The notes: a model not told the origin generated them from the letters alone. Positions 9,315 through 17,455 are shown, counted from the first letter of the stretch. The stretch: 64,000 nt of DNA from JAJTFW01 sp903922455 (GCA_943329665.2 CALQEU020000003.1:62001-126000); one strand, 5' to 3'. Numbers and translations are program-made.

Positions 9315-10961
9315 ATGAAATCAATGTCAATACTGCCCATACGCAAAGTAATCGGAACTGCAATCTTTCTCTTCATCAGCTATCAAGTACAATCACAACA
9401 GGGACTTGCTCCAAGTAATTTTTCTGGATACTTTGAAGCCAACGGACAGTATTATCAAGCGGACTCCGCTATAGATGCTCCTGAAGTTCGTGAGAAATAT
9501 CTCAACAACGGTTTTATGGTTTTAAATTACAATAACGGGAATCTTTCTGCAGGAATTCGTTACGAGAGTTACTTGAATACACTCTTGGGTTTTGATCCTA
9601 GCTATAAAGGAAATGGAATTACGAATCGTTATGTGAGTTATTCAAATGATTTCATCACCGTAACAGCGGGAAATTTTTATGAGCAGTTTGGAAGTGGATT
9701 GGTTTTTCGCTCCTATTGGGAACCTAATCTGGGATTGGATAATTCTTTAGATGGTTTGAAAGTAGTATTACGCCCCAGAAATGGAATTACTTTTAAAGGA
9801 GTAATTGGTCGACAAAGAGATTTCTTCACCTACCCTGAAAATGTGGTAAGAGGAATTGATGGCGAAATTCAGATTAACGATGCGATAGAACAATTTGCAA
9901 ATTCAAAACTTCGTATAGGCGTGGGCGGTAGTTTCGTAAGTAAATTTCAAAAAGACGATAAGCCTTCATTAATCCTCCCTGAAAATGTGGGTGCTTATGC
10001 AGGAAGAATCAATTTACGCTATGGAAAGCTTGCATTCGATGCTGAATACGCTTATAAGATTAACGATCCATCACAAGCCAATTTATTTACTTACAATACT
10101 GGTGAAGCTTTATTCACCAATTTAACCTACACACAAAAAGGATTAGGAATTCGTTTGAGTGGAAAACGTGTTTCCAACATGGATTATCGCAGTGACCGTA
10201 GTGTTACGGGTACTCGTTTACAGATAAATTATTTACCAGCGGTAAATCGCCAACAAACGTATCGTTTAGCCACGTTGTATCCATTTGCAACACAGTCGTT
10301 GGGTGAGATGGGTGGATCGTCTGAGATCTACTACAACTTCAAACCGAAGTCGACGCTTGGAGGAGAATACGGAACTACCCTCATGATGAATTATGCCGCG
10401 GTGAGCGATATCGACCGTCAGAATTTAGATGATACATTAGGATATACTTCTGAGTTTTTCTCTGTTGGCGATGATCGTTATTATCAGGAAGTAACATTTG
10501 AAGTGACTAAAAAAATATCCAAGAAAAGTAAAGTAATTGTAAGCTACCTCTATCAAATTTACGACCGCGAAAAAATCGAAGGAAAAGTAAATGAGAAGCA
10601 AGTAACCTCCCATCTCGGCGTGATTGAATACACCTACAAATTTAGTTCTACTAATAGTATTCGATTTGATGTAGAACATTTATCCACTGAACAAGATCGA
10701 GGTAACTGGGCAATGTTTTTGGTTGAATTTAACATGGCTCCTCACTGGACCCTCACCGCTTTCGACGAATGGAACTATGGCAATAAAGACCCTAAAAAGC
10801 AGTTTCATTATTACAATGGAAGCATCAATTACGTAAAAGATGGAACACGCATTAGTCTGTCATGGGCACGTCAACGCGCCGGACTTCTTTGTGTAGGCGG
10901 TGTATGTCGATTTGTTCCTGCGAGCAACGGACTATCACTTACAGTTTCCAGTAGATTCTAA
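9315..10961 (+). CDS. DUF6029-like outer-membrane beta-rich protein
   Basis: 548 residues from ATG 9315; an upstream TTG at 9291 would only add eight residues ahead of the signal peptide, and ATG 9324 is also possible. The signal peptide ends near VQSQ. The rest alternates aromatic/hydrophobic and polar residues as in outer-membrane beta barrels and ends in SSRF, with a C-terminal Phe. The opening (GYFEANGQYYQADSAIDAPE, later NFYEQFGSGLVFRSYWEP) matches what I recall of the DUF6029 family of Bacteroidota, often encoded beside Omp28 lipoproteins. A late pair of Cys (LLCVGGVCRF) may form a disulfide. Role unknown; probably an outer-membrane channel or surface partner of the next gene's product. 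Confidence 0.75.
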   Translation: MKSMSILPIRKVIGTAIFLFISYQVQSQQGLAPSNFSGYFEANGQYYQADSAIDAPEVREKYLNNGFMVLNYNNGNLSAGIRYESYLNTLLGFDPSYKGNGITNRYVSYSNDFITVTAGNFYEQFGSGLVFRSYWEPNLGLDNSLDGLKVVLRPRNGITFKGVIGRQRDFFTYPENVVRGIDGEIQINDAIEQFANSKLRIGVGGSFVSKFQKDDKPSLILPENVGAYAGRINLRYGKLAFDAEYAYKINDPSQANLFTYNTGEALFTNLTYTQKGLGIRLSGKRVSNMDYRSDRSVTGTRLQINYLPAVNRQQTYRLATLYPFATQSLGEMGGSSEIYYNFKPKSTLGGEYGTTLMMNYAAVSDIDRQNLDDTLGYTSEFFSVGDDRYYQEVTFEVTKKISKKSKVIVSYLYQIYDREKIEGKVNEKQVTSHLGVIEYTYKFSSTNSIRFDVEHLSTEQDRGNWAMFLVEFNMAPHWTLTAFDEWNYGNKDPKKQFHYYNGSINYVKDGTRISLSWARQRAGLLCVGGVCRFVPASNGLSLTVSSRF

Positions 10962-10993
10962 TTGCAAAACCAAAATAATTATCCTTACCTTTG
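10962..10993 (+). promoter_or_regulatory. Good Bacteroidota promoter for the Omp28 lipoprotein gene
   Basis: TTG at 10962-10964, 21 bases, then TACCTTTG at 10986-10993. This matches the TTG-N19-21-TAnnTTTG consensus. It starts directly after the DUF6029 stop codon and lies 18 bases before the ATG at 11012, so the lipoprotein can be transcribed independently. Confidence 0.65.
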
Positions 10994-11011
10994 AGTTAAC
11001 AGCATAAAAAC

Positions 11012-11842
11012 ATGAAAAAAATACAATTCACACTGCTCCTATTTGGCATCACAGTTCTAACAGCTTGTGATAAAATAGAAGGACCGTACGGTGTGAGAAG
11101 CATTCCTATAATAGGCGACCAAAAAGTTTTATTAGAAGACTTCACGGGCCATACCTGTCAAGCTTGTCCGAATGCTCATAGAGAAGGAAAACGTTTACAT
11201 GATATTTATGGTGACCGATTAGTGGTACTAGCAGTTCACGCCGATTTTTGGGCGACGCCCTATCCTCCCAATGCTCCTTTTTATACCTATGATTTTAGAA
11301 ATGTTGTTTCCACTCAAATTGCGACCGACTTTAATGTAATTGGACAACCTTTTCCAAAGGGAATGGTGCAACGTATGTTAAATCCGGGCACTAACGACCA
11401 ATTGGTTTTTGATTGGGCAGGATGGGAAAGTAAAATTGATCAATGGATTAATACAGCTGCAAAAGCAGGGCTTGAAATTACGCCTGGTTATAACAGTGGA
11501 AATAATACAATGAGTGCAGAAGTAAAAGTAAAAGTAGTAAGTGATATTGCCGATGGAGCTTATTTAGCAGTTTATTTTTCCGAAGACAGCATTGTAAAAT
11601 GGCAAAAAGATGGAAGCATTAACGACTCTACTTACGTTCACAATCATGTTTTACGTGGATCATTCAACGGAATGTTAGGAGAAGATTTGGGAGTAATTTC
11701 TGCCGGAGATGAAATCATAAAAAATTACTCGACAGCGTTGATTCCTTCAGATGTAGCGGTGAATCATGTTTACTTAGTTGCTATTCTCACGAACAGTGTA
11801 ACGAAAGAAGTTATACAGGTGGAGGAAGTGAAGTTGAAGTAG
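11012..11842 (+). CDS. Omp28-related outer-membrane lipoprotein
   Basis: 276 residues. The lipobox LTAC makes Cys19 the likely lipidated residue. Residues 38-200 match the Omp28 family: VLLEDFTGHTCQACPNAHR carries CxxC (C49, C52) at a thioredoxin-like active-site position, followed by LVVLAVHADFWA. The C-terminal 70 residues are beta rich. Omp28 proteins are abundant Bacteroidota outer-membrane lipoproteins with a thioredoxin-like fold; their exact role is unsettled. The same N-terminal signature occurs in the 6521-8383 protein, so the locus carries two Omp28-type proteins around a TlpA thioredoxin and a beta-barrel candidate. Confidence 0.88.
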   Translation: MKKIQFTLLLFGITVLTACDKIEGPYGVRSIPIIGDQKVLLEDFTGHTCQACPNAHREGKRLHDIYGDRLVVLAVHADFWATPYPPNAPFYTYDFRNVVSTQIATDFNVIGQPFPKGMVQRMLNPGTNDQLVFDWAGWESKIDQWINTAAKAGLEITPGYNSGNNTMSAEVKVKVVSDIADGAYLAVYFSEDSIVKWQKDGSINDSTYVHNHVLRGSFNGMLGEDLGVISAGDEIIKNYSTALIPSDVAVNHVYLVAILTNSVTKEVIQVEEVKLK

Positions 11843-11872
11843 ATGTTAGTTTTTAGTTTTTAGATGTTAGAC
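11843..11872. repeat. TTAG-rich spacer
   Basis: The short spacer contains GATGTTAG, TTTTTAG twice and GATGTTAG again. Similar TTAG/TAACATC runs occur at 1356-1372, 18481-18508 and 63357-63375, always just outside gene ends. It looks like a low-complexity intergenic family rather than a binding site. Confidence 0.4.
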
Positions 11873-11894
11873 ATATTGCAGGAAAATTTTAATC

Positions 11895-12526
11895 ATGTCT
11901 AAGCAAACAGAAACATTTCAAACCTGGAATAAAGTTGCACAACTTTACCAGGAAAGATTTATGGATTTGGAAATATACGATGAAAGCTATGCTCAATTTT
12001 GTGTAGCCATCGAAAAGTCGAATGCTCCTGTGTTAGAGATAGGATGTGGACCAGGAAATATCTCCAAACAATTGCTGACATCACGAAATGACTTTTCAAT
12101 GTATGGAATTGATTTTTCCGAGTCGATGATCATGTTGGCTCAAAAAAATAACCCGACAGCACAATTTGAAGTGATGGATGATCGCGATATTTTGAAATTA
12201 AACAAATCCTTTGATGGAATTATTGCTGGATTTTGTTTACCTTATTTATCGGGCGAAGAAAGTATTCAACTGATCGCGGATGCATCAACGCTCTTAAACA
12301 AAACGGCATTCTCTATATAAGTTTTGTAGAAGGGGATCCGGCTCAATCGGGGTTTAAAACAGCCAGCACGGGAGATCGCTCGTATTTTTATTTTCATGAA
12401 TTGACTAAACTAACAAAAGGTATTATGGATGGAGGATTTGAAACACCGAAAGTGTTACATGTCAATTATGAAGATGCAAATTCAAAACAAGAAATACATG
12501 CTATACTTATTGCAAAGAAATTTTAG
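11895..12526 (+). pseudogene. Class I SAM-dependent methyltransferase, frameshifted
   Basis: The first frame (11895-12320) encodes the Rossmann start of a methyltransferase: VLEIGCGPGNIS is SAM motif I, followed by MYGIDFSESMIMLAQ and FDGIIAGFCLPYLS. It then ends early in NKTAFSI. The -1 frame continues the same protein as KQNGILYISFVEGD and runs to 12526, ending AILIAKKF. Joining them near base 12297 gives an ordinary methyltransferase of about 210 residues. One base is missing in or near TTAAACAAAACGG. This may be a real inactivating mutation or a sequencing error in an A-rich run. The substrate is unknown. Confidence 0.8.
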
Positions 12527-12689
12527 TTGAAATTAATGAGATCAATAATTAGAACTGCCTCTTTTAACACTAGAGAAACTAGAGGACACAAAAGTGCACT
12601 AGAGAAAATTGATTTTACTTTAGAAACATCGTCAGGGTTCTGAACATTGAAAACAATTTTTCCAATACAAAAGAATTGTATGGCGACAA

Positions 12690-12855
12690 TGACCCCATAG
12701 GGGTCAAATATTTATAGGAACGAATTTTATTTTTTAATGGTGACCCCAGAGGGGTCACACCTCTTCGCAGATCAAATTCGCCGAGGAACAACCCCGTCGG
12801 GGTTGGGATTTATTTTTTTTCTTTTCTTGCTATAAACATTGAACCCCTTCAGGGT
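12690..12855. repeat. Array of CCCC-N3-GGGG palindromes
   Basis: GC-rich palindromes stand out in AT-rich sequence: TGACCCC-ATA-GGGGTCA (12690-12706), GTGACCCC-AGA-GGGGTCAC (12740-12758), CAACCCC-GTC-GGGGTTG (12789-12805) and a degenerate ACCCC-TTC-AGGGT (12843-12855). Spacings are about 50. The linkers carry related TTTATAGGAA and CTATAAACATT words. They look like a small REP-like intergenic repeat family. They occupy the middle of the 744-base gap 12527-13270; the rest of that gap has no supported gene. Confidence 0.7.
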
Positions 12856-13131
12856 GCTGTTTTGCTATAACAAGGATGTTGATTTGGTCCTGCAGCTTTA
12901 AAATAAAATTTAAAAAAATAATAACCTCAAATTTCCAATTAACAATTACATGTTCATTTCTTTGAATAAATATAGTTGGAAATTCTAAAACATAGCTTAC
13001 ATTTGTTTTCATATTAAGCATTTTGTGAAGAGAGAATTTTTATAGAGATTGAATAGCGACAAAGGCAGGGACAACTAAACCCTTATGTAAAAACTGCCAA
13101 CGATGCTCAAAAAAATGAATACTGTATTAAC

Positions 13132-13172
13132 AAGAAGGAATTAGGTGCACAGCACCTATTCCTTCTTTATTG
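13132..13172 (+). terminator. Long hairpin, likely terminator
   Basis: AAGAAGGAATTAGGTGC pairs with GCACCTATTCCTTCTT (16 bp with one bulged T) around loop ACA, then TTATTGTTTT. There is no convincing gene immediately upstream, so it may end an unrecognised small RNA or decayed gene between 12870 and 13130, or serve the opposite strand. Confidence 0.55.
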
Positions 13173-13270
13173 TTTTATAATCTGTCAGGACAGCATTATG
13201 AATCGGCTCCGACGTGCCTAAACGTTTCACAATATATTTTCTATAAAAAACTTTAAAAAATAAAACAATC

Positions 13271-13720
13271 ATGAAAACACTTGTATCCATCAACTTCAAA
13301 AAAATAATTTTTATTCTTGGAATCTTTGCCTTCCTTTCACTTGAATCATACGCTCAAAATGCAGAAAGAATTCAATTTGTATTTGGTACACGATCAAAGC
13401 CTGCAGCCATTGGAGATGGATGTGATGGAGAAAAAGGATTATGCATTCGATTTATTAGCAGTACCAAACCTGTTGGAACTGGAGAAGGAATCGCTGAAGT
13501 GCAAATTGTCCGAGGTCAACTTCAACTGAAAATCATAAGTGATACATCGCCAGCTGAAGAAAACGAAAACATATTTTATGTATACGAGGACAAAATACTT
13601 CCACAGGAAATTTCAGAACAATTAGGCTTTAGTAAAGTTATCATTCGCAAAGGTGAATACCGTCTCGACAAATCGAGAAATCTTTTGGGCACCGTAATGC
13701 TTAACGCCATCTTACAATAA
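13271..13720 (+). CDS. Small secreted protein, CDGxxGLC family, paralog 1
   Basis: 149 residues. The signal peptide ends at about 29 (SYAQ), so the mature protein is about 120 residues. Two Cys occur in CDGEKGLC at about 49-56. The C-terminal part has LPQEISEQLGFSKVIIRKGEYRLD. The same order (two spaced Cys with Gly, then LP..[IV]...LG...V....G.Y.I) is found in the proteins at 14465 and 14985, so I treat them as one family. I do not recognise a named domain. It is probably a periplasmic or secreted beta-rich protein stabilised by one disulfide, followed by its own terminator. Confidence 0.7.
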   Translation: MKTLVSINFKKIIFILGIFAFLSLESYAQNAERIQFVFGTRSKPAAIGDGCDGEKGLCIRFISSTKPVGTGEGIAEVQIVRGQLQLKIISDTSPAEENENIFYVYEDKILPQEISEQLGFSKVIIRKGEYRLDKSRNLLGTVMLNAILQ

Positions 13721-13732
13721 CAAAAACTCTGA

Positions 13733-13763
13733 GCCGGTAAGAATTGAACCACTTACCGGCTTC
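13733..13763 (+). terminator. Intrinsic terminator after paralog 1
   Basis: GCCGGTAAG pairs with CTTACCGGC (9 bp) across a 10-base loop and is followed by TTCTT. It lies 12 bases after the stop codon. Confidence 0.75.
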
Positions 13764-13784
13764 TTAAAAAAGAATAAAAATTCT

Positions 13785-14432
13785 ATGCATAACAACATCA
13801 ACAAACTTCTTCTCTTGTCGATCCTTGGATTGGTAACACTCACCAGTAGCAGCTGTGGGTTCCTTATGAAAACGACGGCAGGAATCAAGAATCCAAAAAT
13901 AATGGATGAGAAACTTCATACACGGTATCTAAAAAAGATGAAAGCTCCAAGGGATCAAGCTTACTTGATTGATACGAATTATATTAATTTCTTGAAAGTG
14001 AATGACACATTGCATTTCCGTGAACAAAAGAAAAATCACTATCAACTTATTCAAGCCATCTATTATGGCCACAATCAATTTCAAGAGGCCTGGTTTATTA
14101 ATTGTTACGCTCCGGGATTCCCTCATTTGAATTGGAACATCGAAAACAAATTTGCAACGTTCCCTCCAAAAACTGCAGCGCCGTTGGATTCGCTTGTAAG
14201 TTTCGATCGTTTAATTGCACATGCATATTCCTTCAAGAATCACATCAAACATACCGTTGGGAAAAATGAACCTTACACAGTAGTTTTCATTTGGAATCGA
14301 CTTTTGAAAAAAGATAGCAAACGGCTTCATAAAATTTTACTAGCAAATTTAAAGATGTGTCCAGAGCCCTATCGAATAATTTACATCAACAATGATAACC
14401 TATTCGCACAATCTGAAAAAGTGAACAAATAA
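13785..14432 (+). CDS. Uncharacterised lipoprotein in the small-secreted-protein cassette
   Basis: 215 residues. The N-terminal hydrophobic stretch ends in lipobox SSSC with Cys24 as the likely lipid anchor. The mature part has a basic NPKIMDEKLHTRYLKK stretch, then WFINCYAPGFPHLNWN and YTVVFIWNRLLKKDSKRL. The last segment resembles the beta strand and helix that hold the active site in thioredoxin folds, but no CxxC is present. A redox-dead thioredoxin-like lipoprotein is only a guess. It lies 33 bases upstream of paralog 2, with no terminator between, so the two are probably cotranscribed. Confidence 0.65.
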   Translation: MHNNINKLLLLSILGLVTLTSSSCGFLMKTTAGIKNPKIMDEKLHTRYLKKMKAPRDQAYLIDTNYINFLKVNDTLHFREQKKNHYQLIQAIYYGHNQFQEAWFINCYAPGFPHLNWNIENKFATFPPKTAAPLDSLVSFDRLIAHAYSFKNHIKHTVGKNEPYTVVFIWNRLLKKDSKRLHKILLANLKMCPEPYRIIYINNDNLFAQSEKVNK

Positions 14433-14464
14433 TTTTAACTAATTAATAACTTAAAAAAATAAAC

Positions 14465-14881
14465 ATGAAAAAAATCATTTTACTACAACTCCTTTTTCTT
14501 TTTAGCCTTTCACTAACCTGTGTTGCGCAAGCAGATAGATCTAAAATCACTTACAAGTTAACGATTGCATCTCCCCAAAGAGATTGTGATGGAGGATTAG
14601 GCTTTTGCATAACGTTTAACGTCGCCAACAAAAGACAAGTGGATGCTGGAATTACCTCTACAGAAAATCAAATCCAATTTCACTTGCTGCGAAGTACGAT
14701 GAATGAAATTTTAGAAAAAGAATTGCTTCACCTTCTTCAATTCACTATTGAAGAAGAAACACCTCTTCCCATGGATATTGCAACTAAAATTGGTATGACG
14801 AGAGAAGTTACCATCATTCCGGGACGCTATCCCATCCAAATTTCTGATGATTACATTTCCATTACTTGTGCCATTGAATAA
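14465..14881 (+). CDS. Small secreted protein, CDGxxGxC family, paralog 2
   Basis: 138 residues. The signal peptide ends near 22 (CVAQ). Cys pair in CDGGLGFC at about 40-47, then IQFHLLRS, LEKELLHLLQF, LPMDIATKIGMTREV, GRYPIQISDDYISITC. It aligns along nearly its whole mature length with the protein at 14985 (shared QFHL, LLQF/LTQF, LP, IQISDDYISI or similar). A third Cys four residues from the end is shared by those two but not by paralog 1. Unknown function; predicted to act outside the inner membrane. Confidence 0.7.
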   Translation: MKKIILLQLLFLFSLSLTCVAQADRSKITYKLTIASPQRDCDGGLGFCITFNVANKRQVDAGITSTENQIQFHLLRSTMNEILEKELLHLLQFTIEEETPLPMDIATKIGMTREVTIIPGRYPIQISDDYISITCAIE

Positions 14882-14890
14882 ATTGCACGG

Positions 14891-14910
14891 AGGCCCCGTA
14901 AGGCCTTTTT
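14891..14910 (+). terminator. Intrinsic terminator after paralog 2
   Basis: AGGCC-CCGTAA-GGCCT followed by a T run. It is nearly identical to the terminator after paralog 3, which suggests the duplication unit included it. Confidence 0.8.
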
Positions 14911-14984
14911 GTAAAAATAATTCGGAAAAAATTAAAAATCCTTTTTAGAAAATCATTTAGCAACCTATTCTTAAAAATGAATTC

Positions 14985-15407
14985 ATGAAAAAAAACATCC
15001 TATTACTGATGCTGATTCTAGTTGGAATCACAAAAACAAGTTCTGCTCAAGTAGAAAAATTTAAATTCACTTGGACCTTTCATTTCGATATTGCATCGTA
15101 TTCCAATAACTGCGAAAGTGGATTTGGACTTTGTTTTATTCCTCCAAAATTTACTTTTCGTACGGTTGAAGCTGGAATTACAACAGAAGGACAAGGCATT
15201 CAATTTCACTTAAACAGAGCCAGCCTACCAGAAGGACTCGAACGAGAGTTGCTCCGTCTCACCCAATTCCCAGTAGAAGCAGGAACCATTTTGCCTACTG
15301 AAGTCAGTTACAAACTTGGAATTAGAGGGGAAGTGGAACTAAAACGAGGCTTTTACCCAATCAAAATCACTGATGATTATATTACGATTATTTGTTTAAT
15401 GGAGTAA
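14985..15407 (+). CDS. Small secreted protein, CDGxxGxC family, paralog 3
   Basis: 140 residues. The signal peptide ends at about 22 (SSAQ). The Cys motif is CESGFGLCF, followed by VEAGITTEGQGIQFHLNR, LERELLRLTQF, LPTEVSYKLGIRGEV and FYPIKITDDYITIIC. It is clearly a tandem duplicate of the 14465 gene. Three members with conserved Cys, signal peptides and variable middles suggest diversification of an exported small protein; the activity cannot be inferred. Confidence 0.7.
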   Translation: MKKNILLLMLILVGITKTSSAQVEKFKFTWTFHFDIASYSNNCESGFGLCFIPPKFTFRTVEAGITTEGQGIQFHLNRASLPEGLERELLRLTQFPVEAGTILPTEVSYKLGIRGEVELKRGFYPIKITDDYITIICLME

Positions 15408-15421
15408 ACAGTGCCCTTTTC

Positions 15422-15442
15422 AAAGGCCCCGTAAGGCCTTTT
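15422..15442 (+). terminator. Intrinsic terminator after paralog 3
   Basis: AAAGGCC-CCGTAA-GGCCTTT followed by T, 14 bases after the stop codon. Confidence 0.8.
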
Positions 15443-15537
15443 CTACTAAAAAGGTCGATTCCGTAATATTAAAAATTGTATTCATCTTAAAAGCAAACAA
15501 AACGAAGCCTGAAAACGTTATCTATTCTCGTTTTTAT

Positions 15538-15545
15538 TAATTTTG
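15538..15545 (+). promoter_or_regulatory. Candidate -7 element for the acyl-CoA dehydrogenase
   Basis: TAATTTTG followed by C matches TAnnTTTG(C) 46 bases upstream of the ATG at 15592. No TTG is found at the -33 position. Confidence 0.45.
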
Positions 15546-15591
15546 CGAGCCAATAAGAATCTCTTACTAAAGAGAAAACAAACAAATTTAT

Positions 15592-16770
15592 ATGTCAAAA
15601 GATCGTTTCCAAGGCCATGATTATTACCTCATGGATGAGCTACTTACCGAAGAACATCGTCTCGTGCGCGACTCCGTACGTGAATGGGTGAAGCGCGATG
15701 TGTCTCCTATTATTGAAGATTATGCTCAGCGTGCTGAGTTTCCAACTCAAATTATAAAAGGTTTAGCCGGCATCGGCGCCTTTGGTCCGTACATTCCTAC
15801 AGAATATGGCGGTGGTGGAATGGATCAAATCTCTTACGGACTCATCATGCAAGAAATTGAGCGTGGCGATTCTGGCGTGAGATCAACCGCTTCTGTGCAA
15901 AGCTCACTCGTGATGTATCCCATCTACACTTATGGATCGGAGGAACAGCGTAAAAAATATTTGCCGAAGCTTGCTACTGGAGAGATGATGGGTTGCTTTG
16001 GATTAACGGAGCCGGATCATGGATCTAATCCGTCTGGCATGACTACCAACATCAAAGATGCCGGTGATCATTTTATTTTAAATGGTGCAAAGATGTGGAT
16101 CAGCAATGCTCCATTTGCTGACATTGCAGTGGTATGGGGAAAAGACGAAGAAGGTATCATTCGCGGAATGGTAGTTGAGCGTGGAATGGAAGGATTTTCA
16201 ACTCCTGAAACGCATAATAAATGGTCATTGCGTGCGAGTGCTACCGGCGAATTAGTTTTCGATAATGTAAAAGTTCCAAAGGCAAATATTTTACCTAATG
16301 TAAAAGGATTAAAAGGTCCGTTGGGATGTTTAAATTCTGCTCGTTATGGCATTGCATGGGGAGCGATTGGTGCTGCGATGGATTGTTACGATACCGCTCT
16401 TCGATATTCTCAAGAGCGAATTCAATTTGGAAAACCGATTGGTGCATTTCAATTGCAACAGAAAAAATTAGCAGAGATGATTACCGAAATTACCAAAGCG
16501 CAACTGTTGACATGGCGATTAGGTGTTTTGAAAAATGAGAACCGCGCAACTCCTGGACAAATCAGCATGGCCAAGCGAAACAATGTAAACATGGCATTAC
16601 AGATTGCGCGTGAAGCGCGACAAATGTTAGGCGGCATGGGCATCAGCGGAGAGTATTCGATTATGCGTCACATGATGAATTTAGAAAGTGTAATTACCTA
16701 TGAAGGAACGCATGACATCCACTTATTAATTACGGGTATGGATGTAACTGGATTTAATGCATTCAATTAA
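15592..16770 (+). CDS. Acyl-CoA dehydrogenase, glutaryl-CoA dehydrogenase-like
   Basis: 392-residue FAD enzyme of the acyl-CoA dehydrogenase fold. N-terminal helices cover about 10-130, the beta domain about 133-240 (CFGLTEPDHGSNPSGM, WISNAPFADI), and the C-terminal helices 245-392. The catalytic base is Glu371 in VITYEGTHDIH. SARYGIAWGAIGAA and TPETHNKWSLRASATGEL are typical of glutaryl-CoA dehydrogenases, which oxidise and decarboxylate glutaryl-CoA to crotonyl-CoA in lysine and tryptophan breakdown. Close relatives have other short-chain substrates, so gcdH is likely but not certain. It is monocistronic with its own promoter box and terminator. Confidence 0.88.
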   Translation: MSKDRFQGHDYYLMDELLTEEHRLVRDSVREWVKRDVSPIIEDYAQRAEFPTQIIKGLAGIGAFGPYIPTEYGGGGMDQISYGLIMQEIERGDSGVRSTASVQSSLVMYPIYTYGSEEQRKKYLPKLATGEMMGCFGLTEPDHGSNPSGMTTNIKDAGDHFILNGAKMWISNAPFADIAVVWGKDEEGIIRGMVVERGMEGFSTPETHNKWSLRASATGELVFDNVKVPKANILPNVKGLKGPLGCLNSARYGIAWGAIGAAMDCYDTALRYSQERIQFGKPIGAFQLQQKKLAEMITEITKAQLLTWRLGVLKNENRATPGQISMAKRNNVNMALQIAREARQMLGGMGISGEYSIMRHMMNLESVITYEGTHDIHLLITGMDVTGFNAFN

Positions 16771-16820
16771 TTTTTTTCCTGCAGATGGTAGGAAAGTAAA
16801 ATAAAATTCAAGTAATAATA

Positions 16821-16851
16821 GAAACCTCGCATGTAAAAAATTCGGGGTTTC
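16821..16851 (+). terminator. Probable terminator after the acyl-CoA dehydrogenase
   Basis: GAAACCTCG pairs with CGGGGTTTC (9 bp, one G-T pair) across a 13-base loop. The T-tract is poor, so confidence is moderate. Confidence 0.5.
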
Positions 16852-16862
16852 TTAATTATTGC

Positions 16863-16893
16863 TCTAGCCTCAACCTATGTAGTACGCGCTAGA
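16863..16893. repeat. Hairpin with a loop core shared with 30833-30873
   Basis: TCTAGC pairs with GCTAGA around a loop containing CTCAACCTATGTAGTAC. A second hairpin at 30833-30873 has a different stem but the loop word CTTAACCTACGCAGTAC. The role is unknown. Confidence 0.35.
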
Positions 16894-16898
16894 AATTA

Positions 16899-17252
16899 TC
16901 ACAAAGAATAATTTTCTTCCCAGGCATTATAAAGTTCATTTAGGTAAAGGTTCTCTTTGGGGGTGATGTTTTTATCGGCAATCACCAGCTTTACGGCAAA
17001 ATCAATAAAGTGGGAACGTTCATCAGCGGTTGAGTCCATATAAAAATCGTTCATGGCATTATTAAAATGGATGGGATAATCGGATGGATCCATTTTGCTT
17101 AAAACCTCCATTTCGTCGTCCAAATTTGTTTTTGGAGGAAAGTTTTCGATAATATAATCGCGGATCACCTGATCTTCTTTTCCGTTAAAATATTCATCTA
17201 CAGCGGATAGAATCATTAACATATGGTAACCAGCAATAGCTTTATTCTTCAT
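16899..17252 (-). CDS. TerB-like helical protein
   Basis: 117 residues, all helical by composition, cytosolic, no signal peptide. The C-terminal half (ERSHFIDFAVKLVIADKNITPKENLYLNELYNAW) matches the TerB/DjlA-N pattern of an acidic-residue-bearing helical bundle (L..aD..it..E...l..l). Function is unknown; TerB-like domains bind metals or act as scaffolds. It is a single leftward gene that converges on the acyl-CoA dehydrogenase. Confidence 0.55.
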   Translation of the reverse strand: MKNKAIAGYHMLMILSAVDEYFNGKEDQVIRDYIIENFPPKTNLDDEMEVLSKMDPSDYPIHFNNAMNDFYMDSTADERSHFIDFAVKLVIADKNITPKENLYLNELYNAWEENYSL

Positions 17253-17434
17253 AACATAAAATAATTAGAGTAGCTAAAGTACGACATCCTATTTGGTATT
17301 CCTTTAAAAATCACGATTTTCTGACATTTATTAGCTTAAAGTACAGAAAATTGATACTCAAGTGCAACCAAAAGTGCTTGAAATCGTTTAGCAGAAAGAA
17401 CCGAAAAAATAGGGCTAGGAAAAACAGAATTCAC

Positions 17435-17442
17435 TATGTTTG
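17435..17442 (+). promoter_or_regulatory. -7 element of tRNA-Cys
   Basis: TATGTTTG followed by C is a full match to TAnnTTTG and ends 13 bases before the mature tRNA 5' end. Confidence 0.6.
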
Positions 17443-17455
17443 CACCCGCTCAATT

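Noticed and set aside
9315..9324. TTG at 9291 as start of the DUF6029 gene
   Set aside because: It would place eight polar residues before a normal signal peptide; ATG 9315 or 9324 is better.
12280..12310. Programmed -1 frameshifting in the methyltransferase
   Set aside because: C TTA AAC is not a proper X XXY YYZ heptamer: the P-site tRNA would re-pair badly. A plain indel is more likely.
12527..12689. Coding remnants in the gap after the methyltransferase
   Set aside because: All frames are short and none resembles a known protein.
12830..13021. 63-codon minus-strand ORF in the 12.5-13.3 kb gap
   Set aside because: It overlaps the palindrome array, has no domain and no flanking gene signals.
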